DNA from: Cycas panzhihuaensis
Taxonomy: Eukaryota > Cycadophyta
NCBI GenBank assembly: GCA_023213395.1
Contig: CM041465.1
Span: 78,375,741 to 78,439,740 of the forward strand
Direction of reading: 5' to 3'
Length of the DNA: 64,000 nucleotides
A program made the position numbers and the translations under genes. Shown in pieces: positions 46,940 through 58,880 of the stretch (positions are counted from its first letter, which is position 1; each line of letters begins with the position of its first letter). The notes beneath the pieces are model-generated. The model was given only the letters and a program-made list of their open reading frames with translations. It ran no database searches and was not told the DNA's origin.

Positions 46940-49078
46940 CATGCAATATTTCTCACTATCATCATGATTGGTTGTTAGATTTAGGTGCTTCTCACCATAT
47001 GTGTCCACATAAGAGTTGATTTTCTTCATACCAATCTCTTGATGGTGGTGATGTTCTTATGGAAAATGATATTTCCTACAAAACTATTGAGGTTGGTAGC
47101 ATCAAAATCAAGATTTTCAATGGTATAGTGAAAACATTAACATAAATTAAGCATGTACTTGATCTTAAAAGAAACCTAACTTCTTTGGCTGAATTAGATT
47201 CCAATGGCTATAAGTACATAGGTCATGGAGGAGTTTTTAAGGTGTCAAAGGATGCCTTAGTTGTGATGAAGGCTTTGAATAAAGGAAAATTCTACACTAT
47301 TAAGAAGTACAAAAATTAGTCAAGCAACTACAATATCAAATATAGTAGAAGATTTTTCTTGGTTATGGCATCAAAGGTTGGGGTACATGAGTGAGAGAGG
47401 ATTGAAAGTACTAATGAACCATAAGTTACTTCCTAACTTGAATCTTTTAGATTTGACATTTTGTAAACATTATATTTTAGGAAAGCAATGTAGACTCAAA
47501 TTTAATACGAGGAGTCACACAAGTAAAGGTCTTCTAGATTATGTCCATTCAGATGTATGGGGACTAGTCCCTATGATATCTTATAAAGGGGCATTGTATT
47601 TTGTTACATTCATAGATGATTTCTCTAGGAAATTATGGGTCTATTTTTTGAAAAAAAATTATAATGTATTCAATGTATTTAAGCAATTTAAAGCTTTGGT
47701 TTAAAAAAGCATAGGTAGGTCAATCAAATATTTATGAAGAGATAATAGAGGTGAGTTCAATTCTTTAAAGTTTAAAAACTATTGAAAAGAATCAAGGATT
47801 AAAAGACATAAGACCACTAGTTATACTCCATAATAGAATGGCGTTGTAGATCGCATGAATAGAACTCTTTTAGAAAGGGCAAGGAGTATGCTCAGTAATG
47901 TAGGTGTGGAGCAGGGCTTATGGGCAAAAGAAATTTAAACAACTTGTTATTTGGTAAATAGATTGTAAAATTCCTAAAGAGGTATAGACCAGACACCCAT
48001 GTGACTATTCAAATTTGAAAATATTTAGTTGTGATGCTTATGCTTTGACTCATAAAAGTTAATGCACAAATTAGATCCAAAAGCTAGAAGCTATATCTTT
48101 GTTGGGTATGGTGAGAAGGATGGAGTTAAGGGATACAGATTATGAGATCTTACTTCCCATAAACTTATCATCAAAAGAGATGTAGTGTTTGATGAATCTT
48201 CTTTTCTCAAATTAGACATCATAGAAGTTGAGATAAAATAAGAAGAAAAATTTGAACATCAACAGGTTAAGTTTGAAACCCAGACATCTTCAGAAGTAGA
48301 AAAGAAGGAAGAGTCTTTTGAAGATGAATATACAGAAGAAATAGAGGAATATGAGGACATTCCTCAACTATCTGTAAGAAGATCTATATGGGCCAGGCAT
48401 CCTCCTAAAAGGTACAACCCAACTAGTTCTATTACTTTAATTTCTAATGATGGTGAACCTACGTGTTTTCAAGAAGTAATGGATAATGTCCATAGTGCAT
48501 GATGGATGAGGGATATGCAAGAAGAAATAGAGGTTTTAGAGAAAAATAACTCATGGGACTTGGTAGAAATTCCATAAGGCAAGAAAACTATTGGTTGCAG
48601 ATGGGTACATAAAAAGAAAATAGAAAGTAGGATTAATGCCAAAAGGTTTTGCATAGAAAGTAGGTATAGATTTTCATAAAATCATTTCCCTAGTTATCGA
48701 GCTTGTTTCTTTTCAGGTTCTATTAGTATTAATGACTTCACTTGATTTAGAGTTGGAGCAATTAGATATTAAAACAACTTTTCTATATGGAGATTTGGAG
48801 GAGGAAATATATATAGAATAGTCAGAAGGCTTTGTACAAAATAGCAAGAATAGACTTATTTATAGGCTTAAGAAATCTTTGTATGGCCTAAAGCAATCAC
48901 CCAAGCAATGGTACAAAAAGTTTAATTCCTTCATAGGGAAATGGAATTTTAAACAAAGTGAGTATAATCGTTGTGTTTATTTTAAAACCTTAAATAATGG
49001 CTTATTAATCATTTTGGTGTTATATATTGATTACATACTTTTGGCAAGTAAAAGTATGGCAAAAATCAATAAGTCAAA
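46940..49078 (+). pseudogene. D3 copia protease, integrase and RT N-terminus
   Basis: Protease near 46970 reads WLLDLGASHHMCPHKS, with DTG/DSG changed to DLG. Text resembling SLAELDSNGYKYIGHGG and VSKDALVVMKAL follows, the GAG-pre-integrase region of Tnt1-like elements. Integrase at 47378-47704 has CKHYILGKQC, LLDYVHSDVWGLVP and FVTFIDDFSRKLWVYFLKK with two catalytic aspartates. The third motif is near 47830 (TP--NGVVDRMNRTLLERAR). RT begins near 48450 and includes LKKSLYGLKQSPKQWYKKFN at 48867-48940. The YVDD box reads YIDYILLASKS. Element J interrupts RT at 49079. Confidence 0.88.
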
Positions 49079-49330
49079 TGTTATAGACCTCTTTAAATGG
49101 ATTAATTAATTATTGATTAAAGTGAAAGGGCATCTCCAAGAGTTGTAACATATAATTGAAAAGGCCTATCATGCACCTATAAATAAGGCCTCCAATGTAT
49201 TAAATATCATCACTTATTTTTAATCAATTTATATAGTCATTCAACTATTTAACTATTCAATTAATCTTACATTCACTTGCTCTTTGGAATATATCTCTCC
49301 GTGCTCCAGTTACAGATTTGGTCTATAACA
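49079..49330 (+). repeat. Element J 5' LTR
   Basis: 252 bp, directly followed by the PBS at 49333-49343. Confidence 0.93.
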
Positions 49331-49343
49331 ATTGGTATCAGAG

Positions 49344-51199
49344 TGAATGTTCTTGCATGTTGTGTGTAAAGTTACTACGAATAACTCAACTATTGATTTA
49401 CTTAACAATTGTTGTTAGGCTCTCCACCAGTTGATAGTTCCATGCAGGTACTCAACTACATGTTCTCTATCCTTCGTTTACTCACCTGCCCCAGTTTTCA
49501 TTCTATTAATTACTATATAAAGTAGTCACTTATCATTCACATCTTACCAGCCCATTCACTATCCAAACTTTCTTTTTGTATTCCACTCAAAACAACTATT
49601 TACCCTTCTTATACAATCAATCAATGTTACCAATCAGTTTGGTTGTCTATCATCAATATTTGGAGGCATTTTTCGCTATCATTGCCTTTTTATTTAATTA
49701 TCGACTGCTGATTAATTCTATCTATCCATCTGTAGAGTCTGTACATATAACACTCATATAGTCGTAGTAGTTTAATTAGTCATTTGTTCTATCCCGTGTG
49801 TCCATTTGTATTTGCATATATCATGTATTATATATTATCAACGATATAATTAATATCACATAAATTTCCATAAACCTGCACTACAAGTAAATTATTGATA
49901 GTAGTATATATTTTCCCATTGCACATTTCATATTTATAGTGAGCATAAGCATGCCTATTTGATTAGCCATTATTTGTGTCTCTATTGCCACCCTCTATCA
50001 TCTCCATCATCTTCCATTTCCCTCATCTTGCTTCCATTATCCTTGCAATCATGTCGTCACATTCATTCCTTTGTTCATTGCCTAATTTCCATATGCATTT
50101 GTCATTAAATCTTTTAATATTAACATCATTGTACATTTGTGAACAACATAATATATTTACACCATCTGACTTGGACGCTAAATACTTTTACCAGTAGTCC
50201 ACCACCTTGCATTAATACTAACATTGCTTATAATGTTGATTGCACATTAGCAAATCACATATAAAAGCTATGCCTACGATTTTATCTCAATTAATAACAG
50301 TTGACTTTATATTGCAATCAAGTTAAATAGTTACTCATTGGTTATCTTATCGTCATCACTGAGAGCACATATGATCATTCACTCCATTAGCCAGTATACA
50401 TATTGGTGTTAAATAATAAGAGTCAACAAACTAGAAAAAACATATAATACTCTATCTATTTATCGAAGTTACCTTTTCTGTATTAACATATAATATAAAC
50501 ACAAACCATAAGAAATAATAATCAAGTCAATTTACATACATTATGTTATTTCATATATACACCTTTCTCTTATGTTATATATTATATAATATTATAAGAA
50601 GGCAATTTTATACCTAGCAATCTGGAACATATATAGTAATATCAAGAGGTGATTCAAAGTAGTTAGCTTCTTCTGTTAATGGAAAAGTAGTTTATCATCT
50701 CATATTTGATTGGTCCAAGAACAGATAGCTCATTGATTCATCTAATATTCTTATCTTCCTAGATGTTGGTTTATACCCATAACCATCAACACCATAAAAG
50801 ATAAATTATCATAAGTACAATACAAATTAGAATACTCTCTAAATAAAAAAGGAGCTCACTTGAGATACATCCAATAGTATTAAGCAAGATCTGAATATTA
50901 TTTTGGGTCAACTAAACATGACAAAAAGACAGTGGAATCGTACTTACACAATCATTAAAATAATGAACACTGAAGATATAGCAAACAACACCGTTCAAGA
51001 AGATATCGTCGAACCAATCACTCAAGTAGTCCACAGTGTAGTTCAAATGTCAAACACTCTCTTGAATTATACTTTACACCAAATTTTGGATAAACTAACG
51101 ATAATAGCAACAAGTAGAAAGGAGGATATGATTGTACCAGATTCAAAAGATGAAGCAATGAGTCACTAATCATATATCAGGCATCAAACTACAAGAAAT
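49344..51199 (+). other. Element J leader
   Basis: AT-rich. An 88-codon plus frame at 50903-51169 (MGQLNMTKRQWNRTYTIIKI) may be the gag N-terminus, since gag homology starts just after it, but I cannot align it. No other gene seen. Confidence 0.5.
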
Positions 51200-52740
51200 T
51201 AGTTGGGTCCTCAGATATCTCTAATTAATTTTGAAAATAAGGCTATTGAGAAGTATCTTAATGAATACCGGAATTTAATTCTTGAAGAATAGAAGATAGT
51301 GGGTTTTTAAGCATACTTCAATTGCTTACAAAGTCTTCAAACATAAAAAAAGAAAAAGTTTAAAAAAATTACTATATAACATTTTAGTATAGAGAAAAAA
51401 TTACATGAGCCAAGAGTGTGGATCCAACAAATGGAAAACTACTTTTGCTTAATGGAGATTTATCCAACAAAATAAGTTCTGTTAGCCACATTGCACATAG
51501 ATGGAATTGTGTGTGAATGGTGGCAGTAGCTCGAATGAACTTCTTTTCAAACTCAACTTTTGACTTGGAAAGAGTTTGTTCATTTATTCATTGAACGATT
51601 TGAAATAGTGACTAACTACAATTACTATTATGAGTTACAGAGATTAAATCAAATAGGTTCTATAGAAGAATACAATGGAACATTTATGAGGTTAAGCTAT
51701 GTGTTAGAAGATACTCTGACTAATTGACTTATCCAGTTATATATAGATGGCCTAATAATAGAGATCCAAGCTTATGTTAAAATTCAAGAACCAAAGGATC
51801 TTAACAAGGTAATACAGTTAGCCAAAATACATGAAGATAAACACAATTCTTTGTACAAAATGGGCACAAATCATTATATTCCTCCACCTGGTCGACATAA
51901 TCCTTTATCAAGTGTTTAACATAAATAATTATCAATCAATCTAAATCAATCTGCTAAACCAATCATTCAAAAAATAAAAATAGAATAAGAAGAGTTAAGA
52001 AGAAGAAACCTATGCCTCAGATGTGAGGAGAAGTGGGAACCTAGGCATAGATGTCAAAAGAACCAGTTATATACAATCAGATTACTACATGATGATAATA
52101 TTTGCGAAGAAGAATAAGGGTTAGAAAATAATCAAGGAAATTGTCATCATTCAGAACATCAAGAGGGCTACTGTAATCTCGAGGTTGACTATCTGCAAAT
52201 GTCACTATCATTTATGAGCAGTTTTAATCAATCAAATACATTAAAGTTGCAGGGATCTATTAAAAATCAAGTTGTAACAATCTTGATAGATCTAGGTAGC
52301 ACACATAATTTCACTAATCAAAATTATGCACAATAATTGAGGTTATTTCCATTAAGGACTCCTCATCTCCAGGTAACTATTGGAGGAAGACAGATAATCT
52401 TAGGCCAAGGTATAATGAAGGACCTTAACCTCATGTTTAACAATGTCAGCATTATAGAAGATTTCTACATCATGGATGTTAGTGGTATAAATATTATGTT
52501 GGGCAGTCAATGGATCAATACACTTAGAACCTTTAAAATGAATATGGATGAATAAATTATGTGATTTAAGAAAGAAAGAAGAACCATCACGTTATCAGGA
52601 AAAAGATCGAATAAAACTAAAGACATACTATGTGAGAATATGGGTGAAGAAATCGAGAAGGTACCATAAGCATCCCAAAAACACAGCCAAGATTTTTAAC
52701 CAGAAGAATCTTCCAATAAATGCCTGCAACATCTGATTAA
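51200..52740 (+). pseudogene. Element J gypsy gag and aspartic protease
   Basis: Gag runs from about 51350. EPRVWIQQMENYFCLMEIYP, CEWWQ, TWKEFVHLFIERFE, YYYELQRLNQIGSIEEYNG and EIQAYVKIQEPKDLNKVIQL match gypsy Retrotrans_gag. A zinc knuckle CLRCEEKWEPRHRCQK lies near 52015. Protease near 52240-52555 reads TILIDLGSTHNF (family ILIDSGSTHNF, so the serine is L), then TIGGRQIILGQG and INIMLGSQWINTLRTF (LG-DWL). Sequence after 52560 has no RT and leads straight to the polypurine tract. Frame breaks are few compared with neighbours. Confidence 0.87.
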
Positions 52741-52824
52741 TTTCTTAATGGACTCTACTACAACAAAGGATAATGTTTGTTTAAGGGACTGCAATCATTT
52801 GACTATGTTTCATGGGCAAAACAT

Positions 52825-52840
52825 CTTAAGGGGGAGGAAT
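52825..52840 (+). other. Element J polypurine tract
   Basis: CTTAAGGGGGAGGAAT directly before the 3' LTR. Confidence 0.85.
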
Positions 52841-53092
52841 TATTATAGACCTCCTTAAATGGATTAATTAATTATTGATTAAAGTGAAAGGGCATCTCTA
52901 AGAGTTGTAACTTATAATTGAAAAGGCCTATCATGCACCTATAAATGAATCCTCCAATGTATTGAATATCATCACTTATTTTTAATTAATTTATATGGTC
53001 ATTCGACTATTTAACTATTTAATTGATCTTGCATTCACTTGCTCTCTGGAATATATCTCTTCATGCTCCAGTTACAGATTTGGTCTGTAACA
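52841..53092 (+). repeat. Element J 3' LTR
   Basis: 252 bp. It opens TATTATAG where the 5' LTR has TGTTATAG. Confidence 0.93.
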
Positions 53093-54056
53093 TTGAAGGC
53101 TCAAATGATTAGGACATTTGATATGAAGTATCTCAGATCAATGAAACAAATCTTGGGTATGTAGATACATAGAGACAGGAAGAATGATAAACTTTGGTTA
53201 TCATAATAGAAATATATGGAAAAGATGCTAACTAGACTTGGTATAGCAAATGTGAAACATGTTAGTATCCTATTTGCTTCCTATTTCAAACTTTCTTCAA
53301 GTTTGAGTCCTAGTTCTAAAGAAGAAAAGGAATATACATCTTATGTGCCTTAGGTTAATGCAGTAGGAAGCTTAATGTATGCCATGATATGTACAAGACT
53401 TGATATTTCACATGTAGTTGGTGTGATTAGTAGATATATGGAAAATCCAAGTAAAGAGCATTGGGCAATAGTAAAATGGGTGCTTCGGTGTTTAAGAGGC
53501 ACAAGTAGCTATTGCATCACCTATAATGGTACAGGTAATTCAAGTTGTAGATATATGGATTCAGATTTTACAGGAGACTTGGATAAGCAAAGGTCAATAT
53601 TATGTTATATATTTACTCTTACAAATGGTCTATTTAGTTAAATGTCTAAACTTCAAAGTATAATTGTTTTATCTACTATAGAAGCAAAGTATATTTCTAT
53701 AGAACATACTTGTAAGGAGGTAATTTAGTTGTAAGGTGTATTGGGTGAGCTTGGAAGGGTATAAGATAAGGTAAAGGTATTTTGTGATAGTCAAAGTGCC
53801 ATTTACTTAGCTAATAATCCAATTTATCATAATAAGATAAAGTACATTACAATCAAATATCATTTTATGAGATAGGGTGTTGAAGCAGGTGGAACAACAC
53901 TTGAAAAGGTCCATACTCAATAGAATTGTGCAAACATATTCACTAAACCAGTACTGCTAGAGAAGTTCAAATTATGTTTGGCTTATCTTGACTTGTAAAA
54001 ATGGTGATAAATGGTTCAGGAATGGTATCGAGTAAAATTGTTATCAAGGTTGAGAT
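53093..54056 (+). pseudogene. D3 copia RT C-terminus and RNase H
   Basis: Continues the RT cut by J (LKAQMIRTFDMK at 53096 follows the REINR-type phrase before J). The open piece 53375-53641 gives MYAMICTRLDISHVVGVISR, KEHWAIVKWVLRCLRGTSSY and GDLDKQRS. RNase H continues with ILSTIEAKYISIEHTCKEVI and the end N-ANIFTKPVLLEKFK. The tract AAGGTTGAGAT precedes the last LTR. Stops are scattered. Confidence 0.88.
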
Positions 54057-54718
54057 TGTTAGATATGTGATAACAATATATAAGGAGGTTAAAATTTTGG
54101 ACCTTTTCCCACGCGAATTTTCCCACCAACCTTTCTTGGGGAGGGGGGGTGTTGGGGGGTTTCTTCTCCTACTAATGTCATAAGGGGGTCTAGGGGGGAC
54201 AATGATAGATATTTGAGGCCCCCAAGTGAGGGTTTAGGGGTAACGACCCCAAAGAAAAAATCTAGAGTTAAAAAACCTACTAAATTACAAAGAGAATCTA
54301 GGTCATTCATCAAAAAGGCACTAGATCTAATGGTGGCAATTTTGTAACCTGATTTGAGAAATTAACTTTTTCTATTATTGTTGTTGTATCATAATTATAA
54401 TATTGTGTTGCATTATATCTTGGGTAGTTAGTTGATTATTTCTAAAACGAGAACTCTATGGCGATTGTATATATAAATCTTTCATTCTTGGTCAAATAAA
54501 GCTAATACCTTTCATGTGTGAATATTTCCCTAGTACTCTGCTAGGGTTTTATCATATTATATCTAGTGTTCTCAGAAATGTCAATGCTTTCTTATGTATA
54601 TTGAATGATCTCTAATTATATACTTATATTTATTATAGTTTTGTATCTTTGATCTTCTTGAAAAATAGATAGATCTTAGTGGCTAGTTTTGGTTGTTTAG
54701 AACTAGGTTTACTCAACA
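54057..54718 (+). repeat. Array D fourth (last) LTR
   Basis: 662 bp, TGTTAGATATGTGATAAC...TACTCAACA, followed by TTAAT, the right target copy. The G-run block near 54136 is shared with the other D LTRs. Confidence 0.9.
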
Positions 54719-54727
54719 TTAATACCA

Positions 54728-55112
54728 TGTTAAATTAACATCAGGACCTAATATCAATGTGTATTCAACAATATAACTCGATAAAGAAAATCAAACTACA
54801 CAAATGAGATCAAAATATGAACAAATATGCTGAGCAAAGGCTTACGGACAAATTGGTTACACTATGCATCTCTATTCTAGTAGAGCTTCTACATGAATAA
54901 AATCTAATATACAAATGTAAGATGTGGTGCTTAATTTATAAGCATACAATGAATATTTGCATCAATATTATTAGTTGACATATTAACAAAGATGGTAAAC
55001 CTCATTAAACTATACATTATGATTAAATTATAATAAGTGGTCGTCTAATGTACATAACATATATGTATGCAAATATTACATTATAATGAAAGGGTCATTA
55101 CAAGTTTTAATA
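54728..55112 (-). repeat. Element B 5' LTR
   Basis: 385 bp. ACCA at 54724-54727 directly to its left is the remaining end of the PBS. The right end reads TTTTAATA (one change from TTTTAACA) and is followed by AACAA, the target copy. Confidence 0.88.
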
Positions 55113-57290
55113 AACAATAGTTATATACTCTACCTTAGTAGATGATAAAGCAATGTTAGTTTATTTTTTGCTATTCTAAGTGACAATAATAGAACCCATA
55201 CTGAAGTAATAACTTGAAGTGGACCTTCTGCTATCATCACGGCTAACCTAATTAAAATCTAAATATCTAGTTAGCTTATCATTCTGGATGAACTCCAAAC
55301 TAAATTATAGTGTCCCCTACAAATATATCATAATCCTCTTTATAGCATTCTAGTGAAGACCATGTAAGGCTTTCTTCAAGTGGCATGATAAGTGCTCTTT
55401 GCCTTTAGCAACATATCTAGGTGGTTTCTCTATATAAACCTCTTTTGCAAAATCTCCATTAAGGAAGGTGCTCTTGACATCAAGCTAATGCAATTAGCGT
55501 TTGAATTAAGTAGCTATTGCCAATATTAGTCTAATTATCACCATCTTTTCTACTATAGAAAATGTATCATGACAATCAATACATTTTATTTGCTTGAACC
55601 CTTTAGCTACCAATTTGGCCTTATATTTATCAACAGTGTTATCTGATCTAAAGTTGGTCTTATAGACCCATTTATAACCAATTGTCTATTTACCTTATAG
55701 TAAATCAACCAAATCTCAAGTTTTGTTCTACTCAATAACATAGATTTCAACATCTATAATTCTTTTCCACTTTTATTTTTGGTTGGACTCTTTAAAACTT
55801 GATGGTTCATCAACATCTAATATATTTGCCATTAAAGAGAAATTGATTGTATATGGTCTTATCTTTGACTTACATTTACCTTCTATCTCTAATGACCGAT
55901 CTTCAACCATGGTTTTTAAATACCATTTGAAAATATTTTAATAGGCAAAACAACCCCAAGTTTTGATTGTGTTTCTTGAGTGTCTTCAAATTTCTCCTCC
56001 TCAATTTCTTCCTTCTTTTATGGTTTAATATTCGGCTTAATAAATTATTATCTTAAAGAACTCATTTCAGGCTATTCGTTAATTTGTTTTCCTTTGTCTT
56101 GCTAAATCTTTAGAGTGTCTAGTTCCTAAATTTAATATAAAGCCTTTTCCTCTTCAAAGATAACATCATGAGTAGTATGCACCTTTTTAGATATTAATCC
56201 ATACACCTTACATGCTTTACTTTCCTTACTGTAGCCAATAAGAATACACTTGAAACTTTTATCATCAAACCTTTGATGTCTCTACTTAGGAACATGGATA
56301 TATGTAGCACTTCTAAAAAATTTTAGATGATTAAATATAGGCTTATAATTAAACCATGCTTCTTTAAGTGTTTTATTCCTTATAACTTTAGTTATGCTTT
56401 TGTTTGTTAGGTAAGTTATTGTACATACCACTTCTACCCAAAAGATTTCTAAGAAATTCTTGGCCTTCATCATTGACTTAACCTTGTCAACTAATATTCT
56501 ATTCATCCTTTCAACTACTCTATTTTATTAAGAGTATATACAGTCATCAATTGTTTTTAATGCCATGATCCTTATAAAATTGGATAAATTCTTTGGAACT
56601 GTACTTTCCCCCATTATTTTATCTCACAATCTTGATTCTTTGTCCAATTTTATTCTCCACTTTCACTTTGAATTCTTTAAACATGTTAAATACCCAAGAC
56701 TTTTCTTTGGAGATGACTTATGTAATCTATTTGTCATCCTCTAAGCAAAGTGATAGTCATAAGATCACATATGTCAGAGTAGATCAGGCTCAATATTTTA
56801 GTTACTCTCTAAACATTTCCTTTATGAAATGTTCCCTTATGGTACTTTCCAAATATATAGGGTTTATAAATACCTTTTTGTACTTTGAACTTTAGGAGAC
56901 TGTACTATATTCAGTTTCTTCATTAATTGAAGGCCAAGAAAATATAGATGTCCCAACCTTTCATGCCATAGCTGAATCTTATTTGATTTGATATACCTAC
57001 AAACAAATATGCTTTTTGGTTTATAGACTTACCTAAGAGCCTATAGAGAGAGTTTCCTCTTACACTTTCTATGACTATTTTACCTTTACAATTAGTGGTA
57101 ATTGCTTTTACATCCTTAAAGAGAACACTCATTCTATTGTTCTCTATTTGACTCACAAAAATCATATTCTTTTTTAATTTGGACACGTACAAAATATTCT
57201 CCATATAATAATTATTATAGTTTGGAGTTACAATTGGGACTTCTCCTATGCCTTTAATAATCAATATTTTATTATCTTATGGAGATACAA
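55113..57290 (-). pseudogene. Element A copia pol: GAG-pre-integrase, integrase, RT, RNase H start
   Basis: The minus-strand piece 56923-57264 reads IENILYVSKLKKNMIFVSQI-like text with NGKGEV-type start and RGNSLYRLLGK: the GAG-pre-integrase domain. The integrase C-terminal part at 56282-56506 reads MNRILVDKVKSMMKAKNFLE, IFWVEVVCTITYLTNKS and KTLKEAWFNYKP. RT near 55400-55720 reads DLVDLP-like, VYKTNFRSDNTVDKYKAKL, LDVKSTFLNGDFAKEVYIEK and LKKALHGLH. It then jumps near 55350 to NAIKRIMIYL and the RNase H phrase ALSSTKVEYITIV, so the YVDD part is deleted. RNase H continues at 14936 beyond element B. Confidence 0.87.
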
Positions 57291-57949
57291 TATATCCTTA
57301 TGCCCGCCACTTGTTCTTGAATGAATCAAGTCCGGCTTTCATGTGTTTGGAATGTACCCTTTATTATGTGTTGTCATATTTTATTGATTGACTACATCCT
57401 ACAAATTGTCTCTATGTTGCTAACTAGCCTACAACAATCGATAATATCTTCTAATATATCTTGGTTTCTTATAGTAATGGAAGGTTATTTGAGGCATTTT
57501 TATTGAGTAGAAAAATAGATATATTCTACTCATTTTAATGTTAAAAAATAATAAAATAATCATAACAACTATATACAATAGGCATTTAAATAGCCCTATG
57601 ATAACATAGTCTAATTTTAGTAAAAAACATTGTCTAAGAATCCTTCAGGTAGAGTGTTGATAAATCATATTAAATCATTAGAAACCACACAAGAAGCCAA
57701 AATTTGTCCATATAACCAAGCTAATTACAAAGAACACAAAAAATTACAATATATAAGGGTTGATTGTTTTAACAATAAACTCTTATGTGACTCAATAAAT
57801 AATAAAGCCATAATAAAGCCATGTGACTAAGGGGCTAACTAACTAAGAGGCTACAGAGCTCTAACTAAAAATTAATAACTAATTAATATAACAAACTAAA
57901 AATTAATGACTAATTAATATAACAAACAACGTTGCAACATAAAAATTAT
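57291..57949 (-). other. Element A, no domain recognised
   Basis: Where protease and gag should lie I find no copia motif. 57840-57930 holds two copies of an AACTAATTAATATAACAAAC phrase about 33 bases apart. Confidence 0.5.
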
Positions 57950-58880
57950 TTTTTTACCTTAAGTTTCAATGGCAGCTGATTTCGTATTGAGCCTTGTACA
58001 TCACAAAATCCTACGCTCAATCGAATGATGATTCGATTCAAGTCTTCATACATACATTCAAGCACAATCATCTTCTGTTGGTATCGACTCTTCTAGCGCC
58101 TTCCTTCATTCTAGTGTTCGACTCCGTTTCATTATGCAATGGCAGTTAATCCACTGTAATCTATTCCAGGCATTATCGATCTTCATTTCGAGGGTGTTCA
58201 ACCTCGCAGGCATCTCTATTTTTTCTGGAGAAATCCATAATTCAAAAGATGGCAAGCTCCCTTCTTGCCACGTAAGACTCCCAGGAAGCACTTGCTTTGG
58301 ATGCAGTCGTTAGCCTCGATATAGGCTCATCCACTGGTATCTCAGCCTTTAGCACCCTATGGGAACAAGTTCATCTCTAATTCGAATCTCATGGGTAGCA
58401 TTAGCAGCGACGATTCCAGTAGATAACTTACTTTTTGGCCAGAGACTACCGGTCGACTTCGTCTTGCCATTGTCGATCCCTGACGATCAAAGAGTTGCTC
58501 TCCCCGTGCGTTACATTGAAATTAATGGCCGCTTCTGCTTGGCGTACTTTATTACTTGTTGAGCCAGCCTTTTGCCACAAACAGACGTCTTTTATGTTTA
58601 TTCTCGTGACTGCCCTTGCTTGGTAAAATCAGGCCTGGCTTCGTCCATCTAACCATAGAATTTTATAGAGAATCCCTGACTGCACTGGCCATGACATTTC
58701 CCAAGGCTAGCTGCTATATGGTAGAGCGAACCGATTGTAAAACTAATAATTTAGACTCCTTAACACCTCTATTCACCTGATCCTTCAAACCTTGCCTCCC
58801 TTGTTACACGAACAAAAAGGGCGCCAAACTAAATGTGTCTCCCTCGACGTCTTCCTTGTTTGACAACCTTTGAGAATTTA
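57950..58880. other. GC-richer unidentified segment in element A leader
   Basis: Clearly richer in G and C than its surroundings, with CpG dinucleotides that decayed copies have mostly lost. Short open frames exist on both strands (minus 58106-58291; plus 58359-58562 and 58435-58626) but none matches a family I know. A CCAAAAAGTAAGTTATC on the minus strand near 58430 could be a splice donor. It may be captured host DNA like that in I1 and K; this is inference. Confidence 0.45.

Larger units (their letters stand above)
49079..53092 (+). mobile_element. Ty3/gypsy-type element J, gag-protease only
   Basis: LTRs 49079-49330 and 52841-53092 are both 252 bp, TGTTATAG...TCTATAACA, and by eye differ at about 18 positions, nearly all transitions. 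PBS TGGTATCAGAG is at 49333 and the tract AAGGGGGAGGAAT ends at 52840. The target copies are TCAAA (49074-49078) and TTGAA (53093-53097); the sibling D copies read GGTTGAAGG, so TTGAA is original and the left copy has two transitions. The interior holds a long leader, gag and protease and then ends. RT, RNase H and integrase are absent, so it is non-autonomous. Confidence 0.9.
21873..54718 (+). mobile_element. Tandem copia array D: three interiors, four LTRs
   Basis: Plus-strand Tnt1/Tork-like copia. LTRs lie at 21873-22002 (truncated), 23889-24380 plus 42546-42703 (split by E), 45367-46039 and 54057-54718. Between them lie three interiors: D1 22003-23888, D2 42704-45366 and D3 46040-54056 (split by J). 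Each LTR joins directly to the next interior, without TSDs at the inner LTRs. Only the outer ends carry a duplication, TTGAT at 21868-21872 and TTAAT at 54719-54723 (one transition). D1 and D2 have internal deletions. D3 is the fullest. Confidence 0.88.
14942..55112 (-). mobile_element. Copia element B, second layer
   Basis: Minus-strand copia inserted in the RNase H of A. Its LTRs are 14942-15315 (3') and 54728-55112 (5'), and its TSD is a perfect AACAA at 14937-14941 and 55113-55117. The interior holds RNase H, RT, integrase, protease and gag (15330-19915) and a 2-kb leader (to 21872). Array D sits in the PBS. Joining 21872 to 54724 restores GCTTTGATACCA, the complement of TGGTATCAAAGC, right beside the 5' LTR. 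Without inserts B is about 7.3 kb. Confidence 0.9.

Noticed and set aside
54728-55112. Could be a solo LTR
   Set aside because: PBS remnant ACCA adjoins it, and the TSD AACAA pairs with 14937-14941, so it is the 5' LTR of B.
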